From: Thermodesulfobacteriota bacterium
GTDB taxonomy: Bacteria > Desulfobacterota > WTBG01 > CAIYCZ01 > CAIRTM01
Length of the DNA stretch: 64,000 nucleotides
Reading direction: 5' to 3'
NCBI GenBank assembly: GCA_028278025.1
Contig: JANQFE010000138.1
Span: 1 to 64,000, forward strand
Shown piece by piece: positions 1 through 9,931 of this stretch. Under the pieces are notes generated by a model, which saw nothing but the letters and a program-made list of their open reading frames with translations, had not been told where the DNA came from and did no database searches. The position numbers were made by a program, and so were the translations under genes. How positions within the stretch are numbered: position 1 is the first letter of the stretch; each line of letters starts with the position of its first letter.

Positions 1-104
1 CGTGAGGAAATCATGGTATTGACCGCATTGCAGCCTGCTCCCCCGATACCGATAACCTTTATAATTGCTCTGGAATTAACGGTTTGATCAAATTGAAAAC
101 TCAT
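1..104 (-). CDS. ftsZ: Cell division protein FtsZ, N-terminal fragment
   Basis: Only the first 34 codons are in the window; the rest lies beyond the left edge. The translation begins MSFQFDQTVNSRAIIKV and runs into IGIGGAGCNAVNTM, the N-terminal nucleotide-binding glycine loop of FtsZ. FtsZ is the tubulin-like GTPase that forms the cytokinetic ring under the membrane. The ATG (complement of 102-104) has a GGAGGT ribosome binding site at 111-116 with good spacing. It follows ftsA after 38 nt, the usual order at the end of a dcw cluster. Confidence 0.95.
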   Translation of the reverse strand, partial: MSFQFDQTVNSRAIIKVIGIGGAGCNAVNTMISS

Positions 105-142
105 ATCTATACCTCCGTATCTTTTATGTTTCATGTAAGTGT

Positions 143-1363
143 TTAAAAAGCCTCGGCTAACCAGCTTTTCATGATTGCACTTAATTTCCAGATATGATTT
201 CTGGCCCCATTCGTATTAAAATCATTCATGTACCCCCGTGATGCAAACAACACTAAACCGGCGCCGGCAGCATACAGGGGGGTTTTTATATCGTTTATAC
301 CGTTTATGCCCTGCGGGGATCCGATCCTGACCGGTAGTCCCAGTTCCTTTTCAGCCTTTTCGCGGATACCTTTTAAAAGTGCGGTTCCCCCTGTTAAAAC
401 TGCCCCGGCTGCAAGCGATTCGAAACATCCCACTGATGAAAGTTCTTTATGAATTAAACTTAATGTTTCGTCTACCCGTGCTGCAATAATCTTATTTAAC
501 ATATCTTTTGAAATGGTTGATAGTTCCGTGGTGCCGATTCGAGGGATATCTATAGTATCATTTACTGCAGGCCCGGAATTCAGGTTGCCGAAATCCTTTT
601 TTATGATTTCTGCCTCTGACAGGGGTGTGCGAAGTCCTATTGCGATATCTGATGTAATATGGGAGCCCCCGATTGGCAGCACACTGCAATATCGAACGCT
701 GCCCCTGCTAAAAACAGAAATATCGGTAGTGCCTCCCCCTATATCAATCAGCACGCATCCAAGCTCTTTTTCATCATCAGTAAGCACAGATTCGGCTGAT
801 GCCAGCTGCTGAAGGATTATATCCTGTACTTTCAGGCCGCTTTTGTTAATACAGCTAATGATATTTTGTACTGATGCAACCGCTGCGGTTATGATATATG
901 CACGTGATTCAAGCCTTACCCCTGACATCCCCATGGGTGCTTTAATGCCGTCCTGGTCATCAACAATGAACTCCTGAGGCAGAATATGGATGACTTCTCT
1001 GTCCATGGGAATCACAAAGGATTTAGCAGCTTCTATCGCACTGGAGATATCTGATTTTCTGACCTCCTTATTGCTCAAGGGAATTACGCCGTTACTGTTA
1101 AATCCTTTGATATGGCTGCCGGAAATACTGACTACTACGGAACGTATGTCAAGGCCGGTCATGGTTGCAACTTCTTCTACAGCCTTTCTTATCGTGTCGA
1201 TCGTAGTGTCCATATTAATAATGGCACCTTTTTTTACCCCGTATGAAGGCTGCGAACTGGTGCCGATGACGGCAATCCCTTCCGGATCGACTTCGCCGAC
1301 AACCACATTGATTTTCGAGGTCCCGATATCTATCCCTATTATATTTTTACTTTTGCTGCCCAT
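143..1363 (-). CDS. ftsA: Cell division protein FtsA
   Basis: 406 residues, normal for FtsA, the actin-like ATPase that tethers FtsZ to the membrane. The N-terminus shows the phosphate-1 loop IGIDIGTSKINVVVGEV. A second phosphate loop, VLIDIGGGTTDISVF, lies near residues 205-220 and an adenosine motif (VLTGGTALLKGI) near 323-334. The C-terminal end (IWKLSAIMKSWLAEAF) is the expected amphipathic membrane-targeting helix. The ATG is preceded by GGGGGTGAT, a strong ribosome binding site. It sits between ftsQ (140 nt upstream) and ftsZ (38 nt downstream). Confidence 0.96.
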   Translation of the reverse strand: MGSKSKNIIGIDIGTSKINVVVGEVDPEGIAVIGTSSQPSYGVKKGAIINMDTTIDTIRKAVEEVATMTGLDIRSVVVSISGSHIKGFNSNGVIPLSNKEVRKSDISSAIEAAKSFVIPMDREVIHILPQEFIVDDQDGIKAPMGMSGVRLESRAYIITAAVASVQNIISCINKSGLKVQDIILQQLASAESVLTDDEKELGCVLIDIGGGTTDISVFSRGSVRYCSVLPIGGSHITSDIAIGLRTPLSEAEIIKKDFGNLNSGPAVNDTIDIPRIGTTELSTISKDMLNKIIAARVDETLSLIHKELSSVGCFESLAAGAVLTGGTALLKGIREKAEKELGLPVRIGSPQGINGINDIKTPLYAAGAGLVLFASRGYMNDFNTNGARNHIWKLSAIMKSWLAEAF

Positions 1364-1503
1364 GGTTATATCACCCCCTTAATTTTTAAATGTTACCGAA
1401 GTTGATGAAAATAAGTGTATCATGCAGTGCTCCTTTTTTCTCAGGGGAATCTTCATAATGCTGATGCAGTCCCCGTGCTGCAGTCAATAATTATCCGGTT
1501 GTT

Positions 1504-2289
1504 TCATGCATCTATAGTCCGGTTTAATGTAACGTATGCTTTTTTCGTCGAGTTTAAGTGTATCATCTTAGCCGACAGGGCCTTTCTATTAAGATCCTTT
1601 TGTATTTTAGATAAAAGCTTCAATTTTGTTTCCACCTTTTCAAAACCCAATAATATTTTGCATTCACTCTGTGTGTCGTATAGTGTTAATCCAAACGTTT
1701 TGTCCATTGCTATGTGCGGAGAGCTTTTGTCGGCAAACGTATTTTGATGCTCAAGAGTATTAATTAACGTGAAAGCGGCATTGAGCACCCGTAATGATTC
1801 CGGGCTGCCCGTTACAACATCTTTTTTGATCAAACCTGTTAACAATGGCAATCCCTGTTGAGGGGCTGAGACCTTTTTAAAGATATCGCCGCGTTTGCTT
1901 ATAAGATAGTAACCTCCTAACTGAATAACCGCATAGGGCACATGTTCTTCTATCTGTATTACTATTGTGTCAGGAAGGCTCCTTTTGATAATTGCCTGGG
2001 AAATCCAGGGATTGTTCTCCAGTTGCCTGCTTTTCTCTGCCAGATTGACAGATAAGATGTTTGCACCTTTAGAAATGTCACATATGTCGAGTACGTCTGA
2101 CTGCCGCACGTTGCTGCATCCTCTGACTTGTATCTCTCTGATTGTTAAAAAGTCAGTTTGAGGCATGAGGCACGTGCCACCCTGCAGTGCCAGCAACAAC
2201 CCAATAACAGCCGCCGGCAGGCTACCGTAAAAGAACAGGTACAGAGAAACTTTTTTTCGATTTTTTTTGCGGTTGTGTTTAGTATGCAT
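1504..2289 (-). CDS. ftsQ: Cell division protein FtsQ/DivIB
   Basis: 261 residues. A basic N-terminus (HTKHNRKKNRKK) is followed by one membrane segment at about residues 15-40, then a POTRA domain (FLTIREIQVRGCSNV onward) and the beta domain, the usual FtsQ layout. FtsQ links early and late division proteins on the outer face of the membrane and works with FtsL and FtsB. The ATG lies 6 nt after the ddl stop, so the two are probably translated together. The assignment rests on domain layout and position, since FtsQ diverges quickly in sequence. Confidence 0.9.
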   Translation of the reverse strand: MHTKHNRKKNRKKVSLYLFFYGSLPAAVIGLLLALQGGTCLMPQTDFLTIREIQVRGCSNVRQSDVLDICDISKGANILSVNLAEKSRQLENNPWISQAIIKRSLPDTIVIQIEEHVPYAVIQLGGYYLISKRGDIFKKVSAPQQGLPLLTGLIKKDVVTGSPESLRVLNAAFTLINTLEHQNTFADKSSPHIAMDKTFGLTLYDTQSECKILLGFEKVETKLKLLSKIQKDLNRKALSAKMIHLNSTKKAYVTLNRTIDA

Positions 2290-2295
2290 TTGCTA

Positions 2296-3261
2296 TTATC
2301 CTAATCTGACAGGGGTATGCAGCGAGGCACCCCACAGAATTTTTTCTACAAGATGATCAAAATTAATACCGGCCTGTTTGGCGGCCATGGGCAGCAGACT
2401 GGTCTCGGTCATGCCCGGGATTGTGTTTACCTCGAGGATAAAAGGGCTGCCGTTGGCATCAAGGATAAAATCAACCCGGGCTACATTTTTGCACCCAAGT
2501 ACATGACATGCCATTACGGCAAGATCCTTAAGCTCATCAGCCTGTCGCGACAGGATGTCAGGGGAAACTATATATTCGGTCTCACCATGAGTGTATTTTG
2601 ATTTATAATCATAGAAGCCGCCTTTGGGTTTGATTTCTACAATAGGCAGCGGGAAATCATTTAAAACACCCACGGTGAGCTCTCTACCGGGGATAAACGT
2701 TTCTATAAGGATTTCCCGGCTCTGTTGATGGGCTTTTTTTAAAGCCTCCATTATTTGTGACTTCTCCTCAACAATGTTCACGCCAAGTGTTGACCCCTCA
2801 TCGGCAGGTTTGATGACACAGGGCAGGGGAATTGTCAGCTGGGTTTGCATATGTCGCAGTTCATTTTTTTCTGCACGGAAAGACTGGAAAGCAGGTGTGG
2901 GCAATCCATGGTAGAAAAATATTTTTTTTGCTGCTACCTTGTTCAATGATAATGCACTTGCCAACACGCCTGAACCCGTATAGGGTATTCTCAATATTTC
3001 CAGCATACCCTGAATTGTTCCATCTTCTCCCGGAGAACCATGCAGGGCAATAAAAGCAACATCTATGCTGTGCTGCCGCAGCAGGTCACCCACGGTGTCG
3101 GTAACCTCAAGTGATACGGCATTATAGCCTTGCCTCTTCAGGGCAGCCAGGATTGCTGCACCGGTCTTCTTGGAAATCTCTTGTTCCGAGGACGGCCCCC
3201 CCAGCAGCACGCCTATTTTTTTGCTCAGAAACTGTTCTTTTAGATTATTTTGTTCTTCCAT
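2296..3261 (-). CDS. ddl: D-alanine--D-alanine ligase
   Basis: About 321 residues from the ATG at 3261, which has AGGA four bases upstream; the frame is open to a TTG at 3285. It makes the D-Ala-D-Ala dipeptide that MurF adds to the cell wall precursor. Visible features are the N-terminal IGVLLGGPSSEQEIS, the HGSPGEDGTIQGMLE loop, and the ATP-grasp C-terminal metal-binding segment FILEVNTIPGMTETSLLP. It lies between murC (68 nt gap) and ftsQ (6 nt gap). murB, which often sits here, is not found. Confidence 0.95.
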   Translation of the reverse strand: MEEQNNLKEQFLSKKIGVLLGGPSSEQEISKKTGAAILAALKRQGYNAVSLEVTDTVGDLLRQHSIDVAFIALHGSPGEDGTIQGMLEILRIPYTGSGVLASALSLNKVAAKKIFFYHGLPTPAFQSFRAEKNELRHMQTQLTIPLPCVIKPADEGSTLGVNIVEEKSQIMEALKKAHQQSREILIETFIPGRELTVGVLNDFPLPIVEIKPKGGFYDYKSKYTHGETEYIVSPDILSRQADELKDLAVMACHVLGCKNVARVDFILDANGSPFILEVNTIPGMTETSLLPMAAKQAGINFDHLVEKILWGASLHTPVRLG

Positions 3262-3329
3262 TTTCCTGCATCTCGTGATTCGCAAGCAGGGTTGATGTGA
3301 ACTGTCCGTTATGAATCACGCCAAACCGG

Positions 3330-4703
3330 TTATCTTTTATGCAGTGCTTTCATTACGTTCTCACCGGCTTTCCACACATCTCCGGCCCCGAGGGTAAGCA
3401 GTACATCACCGGCTTCCAGAATCCTCGTCAGATATTTTTCAGCATCATGCAGACTGCCGACAAAGGTAACATCCTTATGGCCGTATTGTTTAAGGCCGTC
3501 ATGAAGATGCTGCCCGGAAATGCCTTCAAGGGGTGACTCACCGGCAGCATAGATGTCAGTGACGATAAGCACATCGGTATCATAGAAAGCCGTCATAAAG
3601 TCATTATAGAGGGCTTGTATACGGCTGTAGCGGTGCGGCTGAAAGAGAGTAATAAGCCTTTTAGCGGAGATTTCTTTGGCGGCCTGCAGGGTCATTTTTA
3701 TTTCCGTCGGGTGATGCGCATAGTCATCAATCCATGAAACACCATATTTTTCCCTGCGTACGTGAAAGCGCCGCTGAATGCCTTTAAACTCCAGCAAGGC
3801 CTCTTTAATAACGTTAAAGCTGAGATCCAGTTCAAGCCCTACGGCAATAGCTGCAAGCGCGTTTTGTATATTGTGCATTCCCGGTAAAGGCAGTTTTACC
3901 GTGCCTAATTTTTTTTCCTGGTAGAAAACAGAGAAGGTAACTAAAAACCCTTCAAGCTGAATATCTCGTGCCTGGAGGTCCGCTTGAGAGGCACTCCCGT
4001 AAGTTACAACTCTCTTTTCCATCCGGGGAATAATACTCTGCAGGTTTTCATCATCCAGACAAATGACGCACAGGCCGTAAAACGGAACCTTGTTTAAAAA
4101 TGCAAGGAAGGTCTCTTTTATTTCCTCAATATCGGTATAATAATCCATATGTTCACAATCGATGTTTGTGACCACGGCAATTGTCGGGGGCAGTTTTAAA
4201 AAAGAGCCGTCACTCTCATCAGCTTCGGCAACCAGGAAATCACCTGACCCAAGAGCAGCATGTGTATCTGTCTTAATCAGTTTGCCGCCGATAACAATAG
4301 TGGGATCAATGCCGCCATGCAGCAGGACCGAGGCGATCAGTGAGGTGGTCGTTGTTTTTCCATGGGCGCCTGCAACCGCAATGCCGTATTTTAGCCGCAT
4401 AAGCTCTGCCAGCATTTCAGCACGCGGGATTACCGGGATACCCTGACTCTGGGCATATACGATTTCAGGATTTTCAGGTTTTACCGCAGATGATACGACA
4501 ACCACATTGGCGTTTTTAACATTTCTGCGGTCATGCCTGTGGGTAATAGTTGCGCCAAGAGCGGTAAGTCGCTGAGTTATTTCAGACTTTTTCATATCAG
4601 AGCCGCTCACCCGGTAACCCAGGTTTAAAAGCAGCTCAGCTATGCCGCTCATGCCGATACCGCCTATGCCGACAAAATGGATATGATGATTTTTTTTATA
4701 CAT
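3330..4703 (-). CDS. murC: UDP-N-acetylmuramate--L-alanine ligase MurC
   Basis: 457 residues from the ATG at 4703; the open frame begins at a TTG at 4718 without a better ribosome binding site. MurC adds L-alanine to UDP-MurNAc in the cytoplasm. The N-terminal Rossmann segment HFVGIGGIGMSGIAELL is typical of MurC, and the Mur ligase P-loop GAHGKTTTTS lies at about residues 112-121. WIDDYAHHPTEIKMTL matches the conserved MurC YAHHPTE motif. A 317-nt gap separates it from murG upstream, so it may have its own promoter. Confidence 0.96.
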   Translation of the reverse strand: MYKKNHHIHFVGIGGIGMSGIAELLLNLGYRVSGSDMKKSEITQRLTALGATITHRHDRRNVKNANVVVVSSAVKPENPEIVYAQSQGIPVIPRAEMLAELMRLKYGIAVAGAHGKTTTTSLIASVLLHGGIDPTIVIGGKLIKTDTHAALGSGDFLVAEADESDGSFLKLPPTIAVVTNIDCEHMDYYTDIEEIKETFLAFLNKVPFYGLCVICLDDENLQSIIPRMEKRVVTYGSASQADLQARDIQLEGFLVTFSVFYQEKKLGTVKLPLPGMHNIQNALAAIAVGLELDLSFNVIKEALLEFKGIQRRFHVRREKYGVSWIDDYAHHPTEIKMTLQAAKEISAKRLITLFQPHRYSRIQALYNDFMTAFYDTDVLIVTDIYAAGESPLEGISGQHLHDGLKQYGHKDVTFVGSLHDAEKYLTRILEAGDVLLTLGAGDVWKAGENVMKALHKR

Positions 4704-5020
4704 GCTCTTTGTATGCAAACAATAATTTTGTGATAATGTAAAAAATCTGTTTTTTTACCTTCCTAGGCTCTCCTCGGTCGACTGTGTCATGGCACATATG
4801 ATACCGCTACTGCTGACACCTGCTAGGGGGGTGGCAGCACACTGCTTGCCTCACAAATTTCTATGCCGGTAGTATATTATGCCCAGTTTCACAAACAGCA
4901 GCTCAATAAGCATAATGAACTTGATAATATGGGGCCATGTGCGCACGTGGTATCGCAGAATGAGCAGTTTATTGAGAATAAAATGATTGCAACTATCTCT
5001 CACTACCACAAACATGTTTT
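4704..5020 (-). other. Intergenic gap between murG and murC
   Basis: 317 nt without a convincing gene, unusually long for the inside of a dcw cluster. On either strand 4812-4838 can fold into a hairpin: GCTGACACC pairs with GGTGGCAGC, with one A/G mismatch and a 9-nt loop. It has no run of T that would make it a clear terminator on the minus strand. It could be a leader, a processing site or a secondary promoter region for murC; the sequence does not decide between these. Confidence 0.4.
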
Positions 5021-6103
5021 TTATTGCTCCTTTTGGGCTACCAGATGGTAGCATTCCCGGACTATTGTCTCGGCGGCTTGCGGCCGGGACAGTGTTTTAG
5101 CCTGATTTTCCATGCGGAGTACTTTTTGCCGATGTGTCTGCAGGTCGATAATGTGTGCTGCGAGGTTTTCCCCGTTCAGATCCTGAGCGCGAATCATGAG
5201 GGCTGCATCCGTGTCAACAAAGGCGCGGGCATTTTTTTCCTGATGGTTGTCAGCAGCAAACGGATAAGGAATAAGGATTGCTGCCCTGGCGCACAGGGCA
5301 AGTTCGGCAAGGGTGGCAGCACCCGCCCGTCCAATAACGAGATGGGCTTGATGGTACCAGGAAAATATGTCGTCAACAAAGGGCCTGACATCTGCAGTGA
5401 ATCCGTTGTCTTTATATGTTCGTTTAACCATATCACAATCCGACTGCCCTGATTGGTGCATAAAGCGAATGTTGTTTTTTACGGCATACAGGTAGGGCAG
5501 GGCTTCACAAACGGCCCGGTTAATCTGGTGAGCACCCTGGCTGCCGCCACAGACACAGACACAAAACGGCTCAGGAACCCTGGGGGCCCGTTCTGCAAGC
5601 TGCTGAAGTCTGATCGGCATGCCCGTATACATAGTCTTGTGTGATTGAAAAAACCGCAGGCTGTCCTCATATGAAACAAAAACCCTGGATGCAATCCGAC
5701 CAAGTATACGGTTGCTTAGACCCGGTATGCTGTTTTGTTCGTGTATTACCGTAGGTTTCATCAGTGCACTACCTGCTACAACCGCAGGAAATGATATATA
5801 GCCTCCCACACCCACAATAATATCGGCCCGGGACCTTTGTATGTGATAGCCGGACTGCAGAAAACCAATGGGCAGGGAAAGCAGTGCATCAAGTTTGCAG
5901 CCGGGCCCCTTACCGGCAAATCCTTTGACCCTGATAGTTTGCAGTCTAAAAGAAAGCTGTGGTATTATGCGTGACTCGAGACCTTTCATGGTTCCTATAA
6001 ATGTTATGTTGTTTCCAGGATCTTGCTGCACAAATTCCTGGGCTATGGCTATCCCCGGGAAAAGATGTCCGCCTGTACCGCCACCGGCTATTACGATGTT
6101 CAT
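5021..6103 (-). CDS. murG: Lipid II synthase MurG
   Basis: 360 residues. MurG transfers GlcNAc from UDP-GlcNAc to lipid I on the inner face of the membrane. The N-terminus MNIVIAGGGTGGHLFPGIA is the first GT28 glycine-rich loop, and CVCGGSQGAHQINRAV near residue 190 is the second conserved loop. VIGRAGAATLAELALCARAAILIPYPFAADNHQ is split across the conserved UDP-binding region of the family (GRAGAATLAE plus PYPFAADNHQ). An AGGA lies about 11 nt before the ATG. ftsW ends 120 nt upstream. Confidence 0.96.
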   Translation of the reverse strand: MNIVIAGGGTGGHLFPGIAIAQEFVQQDPGNNITFIGTMKGLESRIIPQLSFRLQTIRVKGFAGKGPGCKLDALLSLPIGFLQSGYHIQRSRADIIVGVGGYISFPAVVAGSALMKPTVIHEQNSIPGLSNRILGRIASRVFVSYEDSLRFFQSHKTMYTGMPIRLQQLAERAPRVPEPFCVCVCGGSQGAHQINRAVCEALPYLYAVKNNIRFMHQSGQSDCDMVKRTYKDNGFTADVRPFVDDIFSWYHQAHLVIGRAGAATLAELALCARAAILIPYPFAADNHQEKNARAFVDTDAALMIRAQDLNGENLAAHIIDLQTHRQKVLRMENQAKTLSRPQAAETIVRECYHLVAQKEQ

Positions 6104-6223
6104 TGTTCAGCACGTCCTTTGCACGGAGTAATTCTTTGGTCATTGAAACAGCCTGCGTGTGCTGTGATATATTTGAAAAACTGTTTGTATCTGCAGCTTG
6201 TCGCCCGGATACATCTCTTCATA

Positions 6224-7360
6224 CTAGCTTACTCTTTTTGCGCCGATACTTCTTCTCGTTGCAAAATTGCACTGGGTAGAAATGCTTAGAAGAATTCCTA
6301 CCGAGATCAAATTAATTAAAAGTGATGTGCCGCCATAGCTTACAAACGGGAGCGGTGCCCCTTTTGTAGGCAGCAGTCCTGTTACAACGCCCATATTAAT
6401 AACTGTCTGCAGCCCTATAAAAATAATAATGCCCAGGGCCATATAGGTCCCAAACAGATCATAGGCATGCATAGCAATTTTGATTCCGCACAGGATAATA
6501 AGTAAAAAAAGAGCAATAATCGTCACAACACCTAAGAACCCTAATTCCTCCGCAATTACAGAGAAAATAAAATCGGTGTGGGGTTCAGGCAAATAAAAAA
6601 GCTTTTGGGTCCCACGGCCCAGCCCGGTGCCAAAGATACCACCCGCGCCGAAGGCAAGCAGAGACTGAATTATATGATAGCCACTATCCGTAGCATGCTC
6701 CCAGGGATTTATAAAAGCCATAAACCGTTCAAGTCTATATCCCTTAAAAACAACCAGAAGCACAGCGGCAATTGCTGCACATCCATTCAACACAGCCAGG
6801 TGCCTGAAGGGGATCCCGGCCACAAAAAGCATGATACACAGCAGTGCTATCAGCATCATAGCAGTGCCAAAGTCAGGCTGAAGCAGCATTAAAAAGCTTA
6901 CCGGGATCACCAGGATAAGGTGCGGGATAACACCGATTGAAAAATTTTTTATTCGATCCGGCTCTTTTTTAGCCAGAGAGTATGCCAACAGCATAATGAC
7001 TGCCAGCTTGGCAAGTTCTGCCGGCTGAAAAGACAGGGGTCCAAACCGCAGCCAGCGCATTGCCCCCCCGACTTTTGTGCCGATGCCGGGGATAATCACC
7101 AGAATTAACAGCGCAATACTGGCAATCCATACCGGATAGGCAAGTCTTTTAAAATACGTATAGGGTATTCTCATAATAACAAGCATTGATATGATGCCGC
7201 ATACCCCGAACAGCACCTGTTTTTTCAAAAAATAGGCACTATCATAAAATCTTTGGGCAGCAAAAACAGAGCTTGAGCTGTAAATCATAATAATGCCCAA
7301 CCCCATCAGGAATATGGGTATGAATATCAAAAAACTCTGCGTCAAACTTTTAGTATACAT
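6224..7360 (-). CDS. ftsW: Lipid II polymerase FtsW (SEDS family)
   Basis: 378 residues with about ten hydrophobic segments, normal for SEDS proteins. FtsW is the septal peptidoglycan glycosyltransferase that works with FtsI. The segments IGTKVGGAMRWLRFGPLSFQ and LPEPHTDFIFSVIAEELGF are classic FtsW/RodA signatures, and LPFVSYGGTSLLINL is the conserved C-terminal motif. Its place between murD (6 nt gap) and murG supports FtsW rather than RodA. Confidence 0.95.
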   Translation of the reverse strand: MYTKSLTQSFLIFIPIFLMGLGIIMIYSSSSVFAAQRFYDSAYFLKKQVLFGVCGIISMLVIMRIPYTYFKRLAYPVWIASIALLILVIIPGIGTKVGGAMRWLRFGPLSFQPAELAKLAVIMLLAYSLAKKEPDRIKNFSIGVIPHLILVIPVSFLMLLQPDFGTAMMLIALLCIMLFVAGIPFRHLAVLNGCAAIAAVLLVVFKGYRLERFMAFINPWEHATDSGYHIIQSLLAFGAGGIFGTGLGRGTQKLFYLPEPHTDFIFSVIAEELGFLGVVTIIALFLLIILCGIKIAMHAYDLFGTYMALGIIIFIGLQTVINMGVVTGLLPTKGAPLPFVSYGGTSLLINLISVGILLSISTQCNFATRRSIGAKRVS

Positions 7361-7366
7361 ATTGCT

Positions 7367-8713
7367 TCAGCCGACCTTGTTTAGAATTTTTACCAGATCC
7401 TTAAAACATTCGCCCCGATGCTCATAGTTTTTAAACATGTCGAAACTTGAACATGCCGGCGAAAAAAGAATTGCATCGCCCCTGTCAGCCCTGTTAAGGG
7501 CAGCTTCGACGGCCTTTACCAGGGAAGTAACAGTAACCGTTGGTGCGGCCCTGCCGAGCTCTGCCTGCATCCTCTGGCGGGCCTCACCCATCAGGATAAG
7601 GGCTTTGACCTTTTTTTTTATAATATTCAGCAAGGGGAGATAGCTGCCCCCCTTATCCTTACCTCCGGCAATCAGAATGATGGGGACATCCAGGCTTTCA
7701 AGTGATTTTATGCAGGCGCCCACATTGGTCCCCTTGGAATCATTATAAAATGTAATTCCTTTTACCTCGGTCACCAGTTCCATGCGATGGGGCAGTCCCG
7801 TGAAGCTGATAAGGGCTCTACGGATTTTTTCCTCCGGCAGGTTGCACAGCAACCCCACAGAAGCTGCTGCAAGCATATTTTGCTTGTTGTGCGCGCCTTT
7901 AAGCTGAGCGTCTTGAGCCGTAAAGGTCATCGTTTCCTGTGATCCTCGTGATAGATGGAAGGCCCCGTTGTAATAAGCGCCCTTGTCCAGACAGGTCTGA
8001 GTGCTGAAATAGAAGATGTCCGCCTCTATTTTCCGAGCAAGTGATCTTACATGAGTATCATCAAAGTTAAGTACGGCCCTGTCGGGTTCATGCTGGTTGA
8101 TAAATATTTTGTTTTTTGCCTGTATGTATTCTTCAAAAGACGGATAGCGGTCTAAATGATCCTCAGTTATATTAAGCAGTACGCTTATAAAAGGCCTGAA
8201 TAGTCGTATGCCTTCAAGCTGGAAACTGCTTATTTCCGTAATGACATATTCGGCCTGCTGTTTGCCGGAGACATATTCAATGAGGGGTGTTCCAATATTA
8301 CCTCCCACAAAGACCCTTTTACCTGCCGTGGTAAACATATGGCCCAGCAGTGATGTCGTAGTTGTTTTACCATTGGTACCTGTAACGGCAATCAGGGGAA
8401 CATCTATAAATCGGTACGCAAGCTCTATCTCGCTGATTACTTCAATGCCCCTGGCCTGCGCCTCAATAATCGGTCTTATGATGAAAGGAACTCCCGGGCT
8501 GATGACAATGAGATCCTGGCCAATAAATGTTTCAACTCTGTGCTCGCCGATTTCAACCGCTACACCCTGTTCTATGAACTCTTTGGGGATATCGGTTTTC
8601 TTATCCTTATCACTGAGCGTAATATGGGCACCCTGCTGTAACAAAAAAGCAGTCGTAGCAAGACCTGTTTTGCCGGAACCGACAACTAACACGCGTTTAC
8701 CCTTGAGTTGCAT
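7367..8713 (-). CDS. murD: UDP-N-acetylmuramoyl-L-alanine--D-glutamate ligase MurD
   Basis: 448 residues. It adds D-glutamate to UDP-MurNAc-L-Ala. Visible features are the N-terminal Rossmann motif VLVVGSGKTGLATTAFL, the Mur ligase P-loop VTGTNGKTTTTSLLG near residues 110-124, the LNITEDHLDRYPS motif and FYNDSKGTNVGACIKSLES, typical of MurD. The C-terminal SPACSSFDMFKNYEHRG is also a MurD signature. The start is 3 nt from the mraY stop and the stop is 6 nt from ftsW, so translation is probably coupled. Confidence 0.97.
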   Translation of the reverse strand: MQLKGKRVLVVGSGKTGLATTAFLLQQGAHITLSDKDKKTDIPKEFIEQGVAVEIGEHRVETFIGQDLIVISPGVPFIIRPIIEAQARGIEVISEIELAYRFIDVPLIAVTGTNGKTTTTSLLGHMFTTAGKRVFVGGNIGTPLIEYVSGKQQAEYVITEISSFQLEGIRLFRPFISVLLNITEDHLDRYPSFEEYIQAKNKIFINQHEPDRAVLNFDDTHVRSLARKIEADIFYFSTQTCLDKGAYYNGAFHLSRGSQETMTFTAQDAQLKGAHNKQNMLAAASVGLLCNLPEEKIRRALISFTGLPHRMELVTEVKGITFYNDSKGTNVGACIKSLESLDVPIILIAGGKDKGGSYLPLLNIIKKKVKALILMGEARQRMQAELGRAAPTVTVTSLVKAVEAALNRADRGDAILFSPACSSFDMFKNYEHRGECFKDLVKILNKVG

Positions 8714-8716
8714 AAT

Positions 8717-9793
8717 TTACCTCAGTTTAAGTGTGCTCAGTGCAAGCAGGGCCAGGATGGAGCCTATAATCCAGAAGCGGACAATTATTTTCGGCTCAGC
8801 CCAGCCTTTCAGCTCAAAGTGATGATGCAGCGGGGCCATGTGAAAGATCCGCTTACCCCTGATTTTGAATGATCCCACCTGGAAAATCACGGACAGGGCC
8901 TCTACAACCAGCATTCCGCCCACAATTGCCAGCAGGATTTCGTGCTTTGTAATAACGGCAATTGTTCCCAGTGAGCCGCCGAGAGCCAGTGAGCCCACAT
9001 CCCCCATGAACATCTGGGCCGGATAAGCATTGTACCAGAGGAAGCCCATGCTGGCCCCTACCATTGCTCCGCAGAAGACCGTGAGTTCACCGGAGTTGCT
9101 GATAAAAGATATTTTAAGATAGTCTGCCAGTACACTATGACCGGTAATATAGGAAAACAGCAGATAGGTTGCTGAAGCAATCAACACGAGACCGATTGCC
9201 AGGCCATCCAGTCCGTCAGTAAGGTTTACCGCATTGGAAGCGCCCACAATAACGAATACTGCAAAAGGTATATAAAAAATATCCAGATCAGGTGACAGTT
9301 TCTTTAAAAACGGGATACTTAACTGAGAATTAAAGTCAGGCTGCATATAAAGATAGGTCGCAATGGCTGCTGCCACGATTGCCTGTAAGCAAAACTTCTT
9401 CTTTACACTTATACCCTTGGCATTGGCGTGTGTTATTTTTTCCCAATCATCAAGTAGGCCTATGGCCCCCATGCCGCATAAGGAAAAAAGCACTATCCAT
9501 ATATAGTGATTGGTTATATCCGACCACAGACATGTGGAAATAATGATTGACAGCAGTATAAGAATGCCTCCGGCAGTGGGGGTGCCCTCTTTGGGCAGAT
9601 GCGTGGTGGGACCATCGTCGCGGACATGTTGTTTAAAGCGCAGTTGTTTGAGCTTGCGTATTACATACGGCCCAAACACCAGTGTCAGCAGAAGCGCAGT
9701 CACGGTTGCATAAATAGCCCTGAATGTAATATATCTGAATACATTAAAGATAATAAAATATTCATGCAGTGGATACAGCAAATGGTACAGCAT
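8717..9793 (-). CDS. mraY: Phospho-N-acetylmuramoyl-pentapeptide transferase MraY
   Basis: 358 residues and about ten membrane segments. It transfers phospho-MurNAc-pentapeptide to undecaprenyl phosphate to make lipid I. Motifs seen are [17 protein letters not shown] near residue 60-80, [12 protein letters not shown], the aspartate-containing [13 protein letters not shown], and the histidine-rich [19 protein letters not shown]. All are diagnostic of MraY. It has a 138-nt gap to murF upstream, which holds nothing I recognise. Confidence 0.97.
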   Translation of the reverse strand: MLYHLLYPLHEYFIIFNVFRYITFRAIYATVTALLLTLVFGPYVIRKLKQLRFKQHVRDDGPTTHLPKEGTPTAGGILILLSIIISTCLWSDITNHYIWIVLFSLCGMGAIGLLDDWEKITHANAKGISVKKKFCLQAIVAAAIATYLYMQPDFNSQLSIPFLKKLSPDLDIFYIPFAVFVIVGASNAVNLTDGLDGLAIGLVLIASATYLLFSYITGHSVLADYLKISFISNSGELTVFCGAMVGASMGFLWYNAYPAQMFMGDVGSLALGGSLGTIAVITKHEILLAIVGGMLVVEALSVIFQVGSFKIRGKRIFHMAPLHHHFELKGWAEPKIIVRFWIIGSILALLALSTLKLR

Positions 9794-9931
9794 ATGGATA
9801 TAATCCTATAGAGTGCTTAAGAGTTCTTTTCTGTGCTTATAGCCATCTTCAATAATTGTTGAAAAACAGGTTTGTAAAGGAAAATAGCTTGTTACTGTTT
9901 GCATATATGCCTTTTTCAACAGCAGGGGCTG

